From positions 263,943,687 through 264,007,686 of the forward strand of contig NC_061510.1 in NCBI RefSeq assembly GCF_022539505.1: 64,000 nt of DNA. Direction: 5' to 3'. Below are positions 23,490-34,660 of this stretch, piece after piece. The position numbers and the translations under genes are program-made. Source of the DNA: Lolium rigidum. Its lineage: Eukaryota; Streptophyta; Magnoliopsida; Poales; Poaceae. Numbering within the stretch: position 1 is the stretch's first letter; the number at the start of each line of letters is the position of its first letter. The notes beneath the pieces were generated by a model. That model made no database searches, was not told the DNA's origin, and saw nothing but the letters and a program-made list of their open reading frames with translations.

Positions 23490-23905
23490 AACCTGGGCAT
23501 CATCGTGCGTGACATCTTCATCAGTGTCGGCGCCATGATGGTCCAGAATGTCAATAGCATGAGCGGCGGGCACACCGGAAATCGTCACTGCAAGGTCGAC
23601 GGGAGCTCAATCCGCAACCTCAACATCATGCTGGGCAGCGTGCACAGCGGCTTCACCAAACTTTGTGAGGCCGACGAGAACTGCAGACACATCCTCATCA
23701 GGATCGTGGTCCTCCGTCTCTGTCTCACTGCTGTAGCAGGACCGATTGCAGACAGAGGGGGAATCCTGGCCGACTTCACGAATAGCGGAATAGCGGTGGC
23801 TGCAAAAGCGCGAGGTCGAGTTCCTGGTGCGGAGCCGCCGCTACAAATCGACGCCGGGAATCGCAAAATCCTGCAGAGAACGGGCAACAAGCAAGCCTCC
23901 ACGAC
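23490..23905 (-). other. GC-rich coding-like stretch, reverse strand
   Basis: Read backwards, this is a frame of over 70 codons with a coding look (motifs CNRSCYSSETETEDHD, DPDEDVSAVLVGLTKFGEA), one TGA, then 38 more codons (ISGVPAAHAIDILDHHG, TDEDVTHDDAQVL) to a TAG. The two halves share a D.DEDV motif. GC content is far above that of the surrounding AT-rich Helitron sequence. No family recognised; it may be a captured gene fragment or the acidic tail of a Helitron protein. Forward frames over the same bases look like shadows. Confidence 0.35.
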
Positions 23906-24039
23906 TGCTCCTTCTCAATCGCATTGCCGACTCCGCTAATCCAGATCCAACAGTGATATTTGGGGATAGCTTATAGCTGAGACGACTGGGTATTATTGGA
24001 GAAACTAATTCTTCAGTTTTTTCGGAAAGTGTCTTCTTT

Positions 24040-24393
24040 GGCACATGAGCACCAGTGCTCCTGTTTTCTAAAAATCATATTTTTCGAATTCCAAAAAAAT
24101 TGATATTAAATACTCACATACATATAAACATTTCGAACATACGGTGTGAATTTTGTAGAAAAATATGTTGTATTTTGAGCTATACAAAAAAGACAAATTT
24201 CTGACAAATATATGCCACTATACGTAGCAACAAATTTGTTTTTTTTCCTGTAGCTCAAAATACAATGCAATCTTTGCACGAGTATTCATGACATATGTAT
24301 ATATTCACGGAATAAATGTGATGATTTTTTAAAACGCAGATATACAGTTTTTAAATATTTTAAAAATCAGGAGTACTGGTGCTCATGTGCACC
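24040..24393. mobile_element. MITE with about 24-bp inverted ends
   Basis: Left end ggcacatgagcaccagtgctcctg and right end caggagtactggtgctcatgtgcacc are inverted repeats. Between them lies about 300 bases of AT-rich, partly self-complementary sequence. The target duplication is not clear, so the superfamily is left open. Confidence 0.7.
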
Positions 24394-24918
24394 AAATTTG
24401 CTTCTTTTTTCTTCAGTTTTTTTCCTATACATAAGGAAGGGGATATGAATACCAGGTATATGCGAGTGTGTAGAGTACATACAAGGGACATGTACATAAA
24501 TGTACGTAACGACTGAATGGATAATAGTACCAGCAGATGCAATTGCATCCATGCTAGATGGAAATAATTAATAAATTATATGGATATTTAGTGTAGAATA
24601 CAAACTGCTGTTGGGACTTTTTTCTAACCAAAAAAAGGAAACATGGACGATAATGTATACTCACTGTCATCTAATGGGACAAGTTATACTGAAGGAGCTA
24701 TTTATACGAATACAAATATTTAAAAAGTCACCAAAGACATGTGTGTATGAACTGAATGTATATTACTTCCTCCTTTGGTCCTGAAAAAATGTCACATATT
24801 TATCTAAATTTAAATGTATATATATACTAAAATAAATTTTTATTGCAAAACACATAAGACATAATAGCAAAATAGAAAAAATAACTAGCACGTGCAGGGG
24901 CACGGGTTGACGTACTAG

Positions 24919-27740
24919 TGGTAATAATGCACGTCTGGAACATAATAAAGTGTTGTTATGTTTGTCGTTGGCATTCTACCTAGCCCTTAGAATTTATAAT
25001 AAAGAACTTAATAATTGTTATTTTGCTCTGATCAAATGAAAACAATGAGTTGTTCAAATTATGATATTACTTCATGTATGATGGATAAGTTATTATAAAT
25101 CTTAATGGTGAAACACACATACATAACACTGACGCTAAAATTCCATAAGGCAAATGATTTGAATTCCACTTATTTGTGGAACCGCTATTTAGGTCATGTT
25201 AGAAAGGAACGCATGAAGAAACTCCATGAAGATGGATTTTTGGAGTCATTTGATTTTTGAATCGTTTGGCACTTGCAAATCTTTCCTAAAAGGAATGACT
25301 GAAATACCGTTCATAGGTCAAGTGTTGAACGGGCAACTAACTTATTGGAAACATACATGATGATGTATGTGGTTCACTGGGTATAGTTGTGTGCGGGAGA
25401 TTCTTCTACTTCATGAAAACTTCCAACAATGAATTGAGTATATATATGCGGATATATTCGATAAGGAAGAAGTTTGAAACATTTGAATGGATTCAAATAA
25501 ATTTCAGCATGAAGTCGAAATCATCGTAATAGAAAAGTCAAATATCTATGATAGGATCATGGTGGAAATATTTGAATTATGAGTTTTTAGCGAACATCTA
25601 AGAGAGTTATGAAATTGTTCTACAACTCACGTTTCTTGGAGTATCATAGTGATGATGTAGTATCCAAGAGACGTATCCAAACTTTGTTGGATTAATGATG
25701 AGATAAAATAAAATGAAGCCATTATATTTTTGTGGATTATGCTTTAGAGACTACCGCTTTTACACTGAATAGAGCGTCATCATGATCCGTTGAAATGACA
25801 CCATACGAGTTATGGCATGGGTATAAACCCTAATAGTCCTTTCTTAAATTTTGGTATGCATAGCATATGTAAATAAGTTTACAACCAAAATCGGATGAAT
25901 GTCTTTGTTGGTTATCCCAGAGAATTGATTGGGAATTCTTTCCACTATGAAGTAAAAGACAAAAGTGTTTGTTAATATTACTTGCTTATTTCCAAGAAAT
26001 TGTTTTCTAGCGAATTATTTGAGTGGGAGGACAATAGAACTTGATAAGGTTGATGAACCTGAGCATGATGATCAGAGTAGCGCAACATCAGAAATAGGTT
26101 CTGGAAGCGGCCACGATGATCATGGCTCCCATGTCTACAAAATGTTATAATCATGGAGATCAAAGTACCTATTGAACCTTGTAGGTATGGTTAAATGATT
26201 TGTGAACAAAGGTTTGATTTTGAACAATGATAAACCAACTACATACAAAGAAGTTATGATGGGCCCTGACTCCGTTAAAATGGCTATGCGCCATGAAATC
26301 AAAGATAGATGAATACTTTTGAAAGTAAATAGATCTATAAAATTGATGGACTTGGATGGAATATCCTTGAAGAAGCACGACTTGTCGAAAAGTTGTTTAC
26401 GACAAAGTTCAAAGAGTTGACTACGATAAGATTAGATCTTCCGTAAACGATGTTTATAGTCTATGTGGATTTTTCTAGTAATCACTACATATTTCTTTTA
26501 TGAGATATGCTATTAGGATGGCAAAATACATTACTTAACAGAAGTGTGTATTAAAGGTGTATACAAGATACAACCAAGAGTTTTGCTAGTCCGTGGAATA
26601 CTAGATAGGTATACGAACTTCAATTAAATGAAGTGAGTATCGCGGAGTTGGAATCTTCACCAGATGAAATAGTCAAAGAGTTTTTGATTTCATCAGAAAC
26701 GATGAAGATGCTTGCATTTGCAAGAAATTAAGTGGGAGCACTGAGACATATTTATAATACTTTATGTAGATGACATATCGTTGATTATAAATGATGTAAT
26801 TATATACTTGATGTGAATAAAAGGTTTCATTGAGAATTAACTTCAATGAAAAAATATGGACTGAAACATATTTAGTGTCAAGATCTATGAAGATAGATTG
26901 AAACACATAATAAGTTTAAGTCAAAGTACATAGAATATATATTGAAGTAGTTCAATATAAAATATTAAGAAGGTGTTCTTTTCCATGTGAAGTTTTAACA
27001 AGACTTGAGTGTATTTGACACTCAATGAGTAAAAACGCATGAGTTATTATAGATTACGAATAATATGTACACAATCAGATGTCATGTGCTCTAAAGTGTT
27101 ATGAGCATGTACCAGAATGATTCATGAGATGATCATTGGACGACAGTAAGAATATCCTTGAGTAATTTAGAAGAACCAAGGATATATATAGTTTTGTATG
27201 GGGTAATGACAAACAAATCGCTGTAAAGTGTTGCGCCGATATTAGTTTGGTCACATATAAAAATAAATTTCAATCTCAATTAGGCTAAGTGTTGTTTAAA
27301 AGGTAGCATAATGAGCTAGAAGTTGTCTATGCTAGATTTAGATATGTTCTAAATATTGTGACGGATTCTACAAACGAAGGCAGAGTATGTCATTGTTTTG
27401 ACAATGACTGAGGATGTTTAAGTCAAGGAGTTTTTTGAGAACTTGGTGTAGTTCCGATAGTGCCAGAACTTTGAAGCTATGTTGTGTATGACAATATTAG
27501 TGACATATTTCAGACCGTGGAATTAAGGTTCCACCAAAAGACTGAACATATATGATTAATGCCGACTCATTTGGAAAATGAGTGATGCGTTGAGACGAAA
27601 ATGAATTACAAAATACATACGTTTCTGAGCGTGTCAGATCCGTTGACTAAAACATCTCCCGTGAGCAAAACATGATAAAGCACCAGAAGTCCAGGGTGTT
27701 ATATCTTTACAAATGTAAACTAGATTATTGACTCTAGTGC
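24919..27740 (+). pseudogene. Copia pol remnant (integrase, RT, RNase H)
   Basis: Decayed polyprotein in several frames. Integrase traces: NNCYF near 25010, cysteine/histidine region near 25170-25330, and the C-terminal motif TPYELWHG at 25798-25821 followed by a VGYPRELIGNSFHYE-like stretch. The linker has an acidic run (LDKVDEPEHDDQSSATSEIGS) at 26040-26110. Reverse transcriptase is recognised by GPDSVKMAMRHEIK near 26264 and the catalytic YVDD at 26763-26774. RNase H traces lie at 27090-27430. Stops and frame changes are frequent, so no product is possible. Confidence 0.85.
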
Positions 27741-27751
27741 AAGTGGGAGAC
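27741..27751 (+). promoter_or_regulatory. Copia polypurine tract
   Basis: aagtgggagac directly before the 3' LTR start is the typical copia plus-strand priming tract. Confidence 0.8.
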
Positions 27752-29083
27752 TGTTGGAGATATGCCCACGATGCAATAATAAAGTGGTTATTATAATATA
27801 TCTTTGTGTTTATGATTAATGTTTGCATACCATGCTATAATTGTATTAACCGAAACATTGATACATGTGTGTTATGTAAACAACAAGGAGTCCCTAGTGA
27901 GCCTCTTGTATAAACTAGCTTCTTGATTAATAGATGATCATGGTTTCGTGATCATGAATATTGGATGTTATTAATAACAAGGTTATGTCATTGGATGAAT
28001 GATATAATGGACATACACCCAATTAAGTGTAGCATAAGATCAAGTCATTTAGTTCAACTTGTTATAAGCTTTCGATACATAGTTACCTAGTCCTTCGACC
28101 ATTAGATCATGTAAATCACTTATACCAGAAGGGTACTTTGATTACATCAAACGCCACTGCGTAAACGGGTGGTTATAAAGATGGGATTAAGTATTCGGAA
28201 AGTATGAGTTGAGGCATATGGATCAAGAGTGGGATTTGTCCATCCCGATGACGGATAGATATACTCTGGACCCTCTCGGTGGAATGATATCTAATTAGCT
28301 TGCAAGCATGTGACTGGTTCACAAGGGATATCATATCACGATACGAGTAAAGAGTACTTATCAGTAACGAGGTTGAACTAGGTATGGAGATACCGACGAT
28401 CAAACTTCGTATAAGTAAAATATCGCGTGACAAAGGGAATCGATATCGTATGTGAATGGTTCTTTCGATCACAAAGTCATCGTTGAATATGTGGGAACTA
28501 TTATGGATCTCCAGGTCCCGCTATTAGTTATTGGTCAGAGAAGAGTCTTAACCATGTCTGCATAGTTCACGAACCGTAGGGTGACACACTTAAGGTTTGA
28601 TGTCGTTTTAAGTAGATATGGAATATGGAATGGAGTTCGAATATTGTTCGGAGTCTCAGATGGGATACAGAACATCACGAGGAGTTCCGGAATGGTCCAG
28701 AGAATAAGATTCATATATAGGAAGTCACTTTCCAAGTTTGGAAATGATCCGGTGCATTTATGGAAGGCGCTAGAATGTTCTAGAACCTTCCGGAAGAAAT
28801 CACTATGGAAGGTGGAGTCCCGGTTGGACTCCACCAACCCTAACTTGCCAACCAAGTGGGAGGGTGGAGTCCATGGTGGACTCCACCTCCTTGGCCGGCC
28901 AAGAAAGGGGGAAACGGAGGAGTCCCTGTCCCTCTAGGTTTCGTCCATATGGCAGTTTTTGAATTGGAGTCTTATTCGAAGACTTTGGGCAAACCCTTGG
29001 GGTTCCACCTATATAATGAGGAGGAGAGGGAGGGGGCAGCCTAGACCTGGCCGCACCACCAAAGGGCCCCCCTGGCCGGCGCC
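27752..29083 (+). mobile_element. Copia 3' LTR, truncated (about 1.33 of 1.76 kb)
   Basis: Starts TGTTGGAGATATGCCCACG and follows the 5' LTR up to ccctggccggcgcc, where it stops. About 430 bases of the LTR end, including CCCAACA, are missing. The break coincides with the TGATGGC end of another LTR fragment at 29084. The missing end means the element's target duplication cannot be read. Confidence 0.9.
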
Positions 29084-29321
29084 TGATGGCGTGTATTTCA
29101 CACGTTCGTTGGGGAACCCCAAGAGGAAGGTATGATGCGCACAGCAGCAAGTTTTCCCTCAGAAAGAAACCAAGGTTTATCGAACCAGGAGGAGCCAAGA
29201 AGCACGTTGAAGGTTGATGGCGGCGGGATGTAGTGCGGCGCAACACCAGGGATTCCGGCGCCAACGTGGAACCTGCACAGCACAACCAAAGTACTTTGCC
29301 CCAACGAAATAGTGAGGTTGT
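29084..29321 (-). mobile_element. Gypsy LTR 3' end fragment (reverse)
   Basis: On the reverse strand this ends ...gtgaaatacacgccatca, the end of a grass gypsy LTR. It carries ggcgccggaatccctggtgttgcgcc in the middle. It is cut at 29321 by the next LTR. Confidence 0.65.
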
Positions 29322-31044
29322 TGATACGTCTCCGACGTATCGATAATTTCTTATGTTCCATGCCATATTATTGATGACACCTACATGTTTTATGCACACT
29401 TTATGTCATATTCGTGCATTTTCTGGAACTAACCTATTAACAAGATGCCGAAGAGCCAGTTCCTGTTTTCTGCTGTTTTTGGTTTCAGAAATCCTAGTAA
29501 AGAAATATTCTCGGAATTGGACGAAATCAAGGCCCAGGTCCCTATTTTTCCCGGAGCCTTCCAGAACACCCGAGAGCCGCAAGAGGGAAGCCCTGGGGGC
29601 CCCACACCACACCCTGGCGCGGCCAGAGGGGGGGCCGCGCCGCCCTATGGTGTGGGCCCCCCAGGCCCCTCCGAGGCTACCCTTCCGCCTATTTAAAGCC
29701 TCCGTCGCGAAAACCCCGAGACGAAGAACCACGATACGGAAAACCTTCCGAGCCGCCGCCATCGCGAAGCCAAGATCCGGGGACAGGAGTCTCCGTTCCG
29801 GCACCCTGCCGGAGCGGGGAAGTGCCCCCGGAAGGCTTCTCCATCGACACCGCTGCCATCTCCACCGCCATCTTCATCACCGCTGCTGCTCCCATGAGGA
29901 GGGAGTAGTTCTCCATCGAGGCTCGGGGCTGTACCGGTAGCTATGTGGTTCATCTCTCTCCTATGTACTTCAATACAATAATCTCATGAGCTGCCTTACA
30001 TGATTGAGATTCATATGATGATGCTTGTAATCTAGATGTCACTATGCTAGTCAAGTGAGTTTTACTTATGTGATCTTCGGAGACTCCTTGTCCCACGTGT
30101 GTAAAGGTGACGAGTGTGTGCACCGTGTGGGTCTCTTAGGCTATATTTCACGGAATACTTACTCACTCGTTATGAATGGCGTAGTGAAGTTCTTATTTAT
30201 ATCTCTTTATGATTGCAATGTATTTTGTATCACAATTTATCTATGTGCTACTCTAGCAATGTTATTAAAGTAGTTTTATTCCTCCCGCACGGTGTAATGG
30301 TGACGAGTGTGTGCATCCGTGTTAGTACTTGGTGTATGCTATGATTATGATCTCTTGTAGATTATGAAGTTAACTATTGCTATGATAGTATTGATGTGTA
30401 TTATTCCTCCTACATAGCATGAATGTGACAGTGTGCATGCTATGTTAGTACTTGGTTTAGTCTTATTGATCTTTCATGCACTCTAAGGTTATTTAAATAT
30501 GAACATTGAATTGTGGAGCTTGTTAACTCCGGCATTGAGGGTTCGTGTAATCCTACGCAATGTGTTCATCATCCAACAAGAGTGTAGAGTATGCATTTAT
30601 CTATTCTGTTATGTGATCAATGTTGAGAGTGTCCACTAGTGAAAGTCTAATCCCTAGGCCTTGTTCCTAAATATCGCTATCGCTGCTTGTTTACTTGTTT
30701 TGCTGCGTTACTACTGCTACGTTACTACTGCTGCGTTACTACTCGCTTGTTTATTGTCCCGGGCAAAGCACTTTTCCAGGTGCCGTTGCTACTACTTATT
30801 CATACCACCTGTATTTCACTATCTCTTCGCCGAACTAGTACACCTATTAGGTGTGTTGGGGACACAAGAGACTTCTTGCTTTGTGGTTGCAGTGGTTGCA
30901 TGAGAGGGATATCTTTGACCTCTTCCTCCCCGAGATCGATAAACCTTGGGTGATCCACTTAAGGGAAACTTGCTGCCGTTCTACAAACCTCTGCTCTTGG
31001 AGGCCCAACACTGTCTACAAGAATAGAAGCACCCGTAGACATCA
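29322..31044 (+). mobile_element. Gypsy-type LTR, forward copy (1723 bp)
   Basis: Starts TGATACGTCTCCGACGTATCG and ends TAGACATCA. A TATA-like tatttaaag lies at about 29688. An inverted, diverged copy lies at 32924-34660. The 5' end itself is a small palindrome (gatacgtc.ccgacgtatc). Confidence 0.85.
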
Positions 31045-31970
31045 AGTACTTTTCCGGCGCCGTTGCCGGGGAGGAAAGGTAAAGAGGCACTCATACTCCG
31101 GTTCCGTGTACGTACTTTTCTCGGCGCCATTGTGTTTGTGCTCGAAGCTATTTCCTTTAGATCCCGCAATTGCATCTTTTTGTTTCTTGTTTACACTAGT
31201 TTGGCATAATGGACAACAATGAGCTTCTTATTCTATTTCCTGATTTAAAACATGGATTGTTTGATGCGAAAATTAAAAAACCTATGAAATCTTATTTGCA
31301 TGCTGGTAGTAATATTAGTATGAATGCTTTGAACACCATTGTTGATAATGATATAGAAAGTTCTAAGCTTGGGGAGGCTGGTTTTGATGAGCATGATCTT
31401 TTTAGTCCCCCAAGCATTGAGGAGAAAATTTTCTTTGATGATACTTTGCCTCCTATTTATGATGATTATAATAGTGGTCTTTTGGTACAACCTACTATGG
31501 AGAGTAAATTTTATTGTGATTATACTATGCCTCCTACACTTGATGAGAATAATAATGATAGCTACTTTGTTGAATTTGCTCCCACTACAACTAATAAAAT
31601 TGATTATGCTTATGTGGAGAGTAATAATTTTGTGCATGAGACTCATGATAAGAATGCTTTATGTGATAGTTATATTGTTGAGTTTGCTCATGTTGCCTGT
31701 TTTATCTTCCTATGCTTGTTGCTTCTTGTTTTTCAACAATAAACTTGTTTATTTACAAGATTACTATGCATAGGAAGAATGTCAGACTTAAATGTGTTTT
31801 AATTTGCCTCTTGATGCTCTCTTTTGCTTCAAATACTATTTTCAGTGCATCATTAAAAACCGCCGAGCCCATCTTAACGCTAAAAAGAAAGAACTTCTTG
31901 GGAGATAACCCATGTGTTATTTTGCCACAGCATTTTGTTTTATATTTGTGTCTGGAAGTTGTTTACTACT
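31045..31970 (+). mobile_element. 5' internal region of forward gypsy-type element
   Basis: The primer-binding-like sequence ggcgccgttgccgggga (31056-31072) lies close after the LTR end. Then come a short leader, the ORF 31209-31742 and a non-coding stretch to the scaffold gap. No gag or pol domain is seen before the gap. Confidence 0.8.
31209..31742 (+). CDS. Retroelement leader ORF, function unknown (forward copy)
   Basis: 177 codons from ATG (MDNNELLILFPDLKHGLFDA). It is acidic and low in sequence complexity, with repeated pairs such as PPTLDENNND, FDDTLPPIYDDYN and FAPTTTN. The last 20 residues are hydrophobic (FIFLCLLLLVFQQ) only because of an internal deletion relative to the inverted copy at 32071-32760, which continues ATESYYERGKYGC at that point. 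Such ORFs sit before gag in some Triticeae gypsy elements; their role is unknown to me. It is not a host gene: the same reading occurs in both element copies. Confidence 0.6.
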   Translation: MDNNELLILFPDLKHGLFDAKIKKPMKSYLHAGSNISMNALNTIVDNDIESSKLGEAGFDEHDLFSPPSIEEKIFFDDTLPPIYDDYNSGLLVQPTMESKFYCDYTMPPTLDENNNDSYFVEFAPTTTNKIDYAYVESNNFVHETHDKNALCDSYIVEFAHVACFIFLCLLLLVFQQ

Positions 31971-32070
31971 NNNNNNNNNNNNNNNNNNNNNNNNNNNNNN
32001 NNNNNNNNNNNNNNNNNNNNNNNNNNNNNNNNNNNNNNNNNNNNNNNNNNNNNNNNNNNNNNNNNNNNNN
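31971..32070. other. Scaffold gap (100 N)
   Basis: Exactly 100 N, a conventional placeholder for a gap of unknown size. It lies at the meeting point of two inverted element halves. Confidence 0.99.
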
Positions 32071-32923
32071 ATCAAGAGGCAAATACAAAACACATTTAAG
32101 TCTAACATGCTTCCTATGCATGGGAATCTTGTAAATAAACAAGTTCATGAAGAGCAAAGTAACAAGCATAGGAAGATAGAACAAGTGTAGCATCAAAAAT
32201 TTCAGCACATAGAGAGGTGTTTTAGTAACATGAAAATTTCTACAACCATATTTTCCTCTCTCATAATAACTTTCAGTAGCAACATGAGCAAACTCAACAA
32301 TATAACTATCACATAAAGCATTCTTATCATGAGTCTCATGCATAAAATTATTACTCTCCACATAGGCATAATCAATTTTATTAGTAATAGTGGGAGCAAA
32401 TTCAACAAAGTAGCTATCATTATTATTCTCATCAAGTGTAGGAGGCATAGTATAATCACAACAAAATTTACTCTCCATAGAAGGTTGTACCAAAAGACCA
32501 CTATTATAATCATCACAAATAGGAGGCAAAGTATCATCAAAGAAAATTTTCTCCTCAATGCTTGGGGGACCAAAAATATCATGAAAACCAGCTTCCCCAA
32601 GCTTAGAACTTTCTATATTATTGTCAACAATGGTGTTCAAAGCGTTCATACTAATATTACTACCGACATGCAAATAAGATTTCATAGGTTTTTTAATTTT
32701 CGCATCAAACAATCCATGTTTTAAATCGGGAAATAGAATAAGAAGCTCACTCTTGTACATTATGCCAAACTAGTGTAAACAAGAAACAACAAGATGCAAT
32801 TGCAGGATCTAAAGGAAATAGCTTCGAGCACACACACGACGAGCGCCGAAAAATACTTTACCCGGGACCGTAGTATGAGAGCCTTTTACCTTTCCTCCCC
32901 GGCAACGGCGCCGTAAAAGTGCT
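32071..32923 (-). mobile_element. 5' internal region of reverse gypsy-type element
   Basis: Mirror of 31045-31970. Reading on the reverse strand from 32923: leader with gcgccgttgccggggagg, then ORF from 32760 (MYKSELLILFPDLKHGLFDA) running about 230 codons to the gap. It keeps about 130 bases that the forward copy lost, so it shows the fuller form of this ORF. Its end lies in or beyond the gap. Confidence 0.8.
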
Positions 32924-34660
32924 TGATGTCTACGGGAGCTTCTATTCTTGTAGACAGTTGTTGGGCCTCCAAGAGCGAGAGGTTTGTAGAACAGCAGACA
33001 AGTTTCCCTTAAGTAGATTACCCAAGGTTTATCGATCTCGGGGAGGAAGAGGTCAAAGATATCCCTCTCATGCAACCCTGCAACCACAAAGCAAGAAGTC
33101 TCTTGTGTCCCCAACACACCTAATAGGTGCACTAGTTCGACGAAGAGATAGTGAAATACAGGTGGTATGAATAAGTAGTAGCAACGGCAACGACACCGTA
33201 AAAGTGCTTTGCCCATGACAAGAAACAAGCAGTAGTAATGTAGCGTAGTAACACGACAGTAGTAACGCTAGCAGTAGTAACGCACAGAACGAGTAAACAA
33301 GCAGCGATAGCGTATTTAGGAGCAAGGCCTAGGGATTACACTTTCACTAGTGGACACTCTCAACATTGATCACATAACAGAATAGATAAATGCATACTCT
33401 ACACTTTTGTTGGATGATGAACACATTGCGTAGGATTACACGAACCCTCAATGCCGGAGTTAACAAGCTCCACAATAATGCTCATATTTTGGTAACCTTT
33501 AGTGTAAGATAGATCAACAGACTAAACCAAGTACTAGCATAGCATGCACACTGTCACCTTCATGCATATGTAGGAGGAATAGATCACATCAATATTATCA
33601 TAGCAATAGTTAACTTCGCAATCTACAAGAGATCATGATCATAGCATAAACCAAGTACTAACACGGTGCACGCATCGTCACCTTTGCACACATGCGAGGA
33701 GGAATAAACTACTTTAATAACAAATCACTAGAGTAGCACATAGATAAATTGTGATACAAAACATGTTGCAATCTTAAAGAGATATAAATAAGCACCTCAC
33801 TATGCCATTCAACATTGAGTAAGTATTCTGTGAAATATGGCCTAAGAGACCCACACGGTGCACACACCGTCACCTTTACACACGTGGGACAAGGAGTCTC
33901 CGGAGATCACATAAGTAAAACTCACTTGACTAGCATAATGACATCTAGATTACAAGCATCATCATATGAATCTCAATCATGTAAGGCAGCTCATGAGATT
34001 ATTGTATTGAAACACATAGGAGAGAGATGAACCACATAGCTACCGGTACAGCCCCGAGCCTCGATGGAGAACTACTCCCTCCTCATGGGAGCAGCAGCGG
34101 TGATGAAGATGGCGGTGGAGATGGCAGCGGTGTCGATGGAGAAGCCTTCCGGGGCACTTCCCCGCTCCGGCAGGGTGCCGGAACAGAGACTCCTGTCCCC
34201 CAGATCTTGGCTTCGCGATGGCGGCGGCTCTGGAAGGTTTTCCGTATCGTGGTTTTTCGGTCCTGGGGGTTTCGTCACGGAGGCTATTTGTAGGCGGAAG
34301 GGTAGGTCAAGAGGCGGCACGGGGGCCCCACACCACAGGGCCGCGCGGCCAAGGGGGGGCCGCGCCGCCCTATAGTGTGGCCCCTCCGTGGCCCCTCTTC
34401 GTCTCTCCTTCGGACTTCCGGAAGCTTCATGGAAAAATAGGCCCCGAGCTTTGATTTCGTCCAATTCCGAGAATATTTCCTTACTAGGATTTCTCGAAAC
34501 CAAAAACAGCAGAAAACAAGAATCGGCACTTCGGCATCTTGTTAATAGGTTAGTTCCAGAAAATGCACGAATATGACATAAAGTGTGCATAAAACATGTA
34601 GGTATCATCAATAATATGGCATAGAACATAAGAAATTATCGATACGTCGGAGACGTATCA
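32924..34660 (-). mobile_element. Gypsy-type LTR, reverse copy (1737 bp)
   Basis: On the reverse strand it starts TGATACGTCTCCGACGTATCG (at 34660) and ends TAGACATCA (at 32924). It differs from 29322-31044 by many substitutions and indels, so the pair is two real copies, not one sequence mirrored by an assembly error. Confidence 0.85.

Larger units (their letters stand above)
15941..24918 (+). mobile_element. Helitron-like insertion in copia element (5' end not resolved)
   Basis: Copia sequence breaks off after about 15940 and resumes at 24919. The 3' border has a Helitron form: hairpin cgtgcaggggcacg, then ggttgacgta, then CTAG (24915-24918) and T. The 5' TC border could not be fixed; candidates lie between 15940 and 16010, for example tccacatcattag preceded by A near 15960. 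The interior holds a decayed RPA/DUF223-type gene, a second diverged exon block, a GC-rich reverse-strand reading near 23500-23900, a MITE and a solo LTR. No RepHel is visible. Confidence 0.65.

Noticed and set aside
31712..32190. Frames running through the N gap
   Set aside because: Unknown bases cannot contain stops, so the length is an artefact of the gap.
29322..34660. Perfect palindrome caused by assembly mirroring
   Set aside because: The two arms differ by many substitutions and indels, including a 130-base difference in the ORF, so they are distinct copies; a wrong contig join remains possible.
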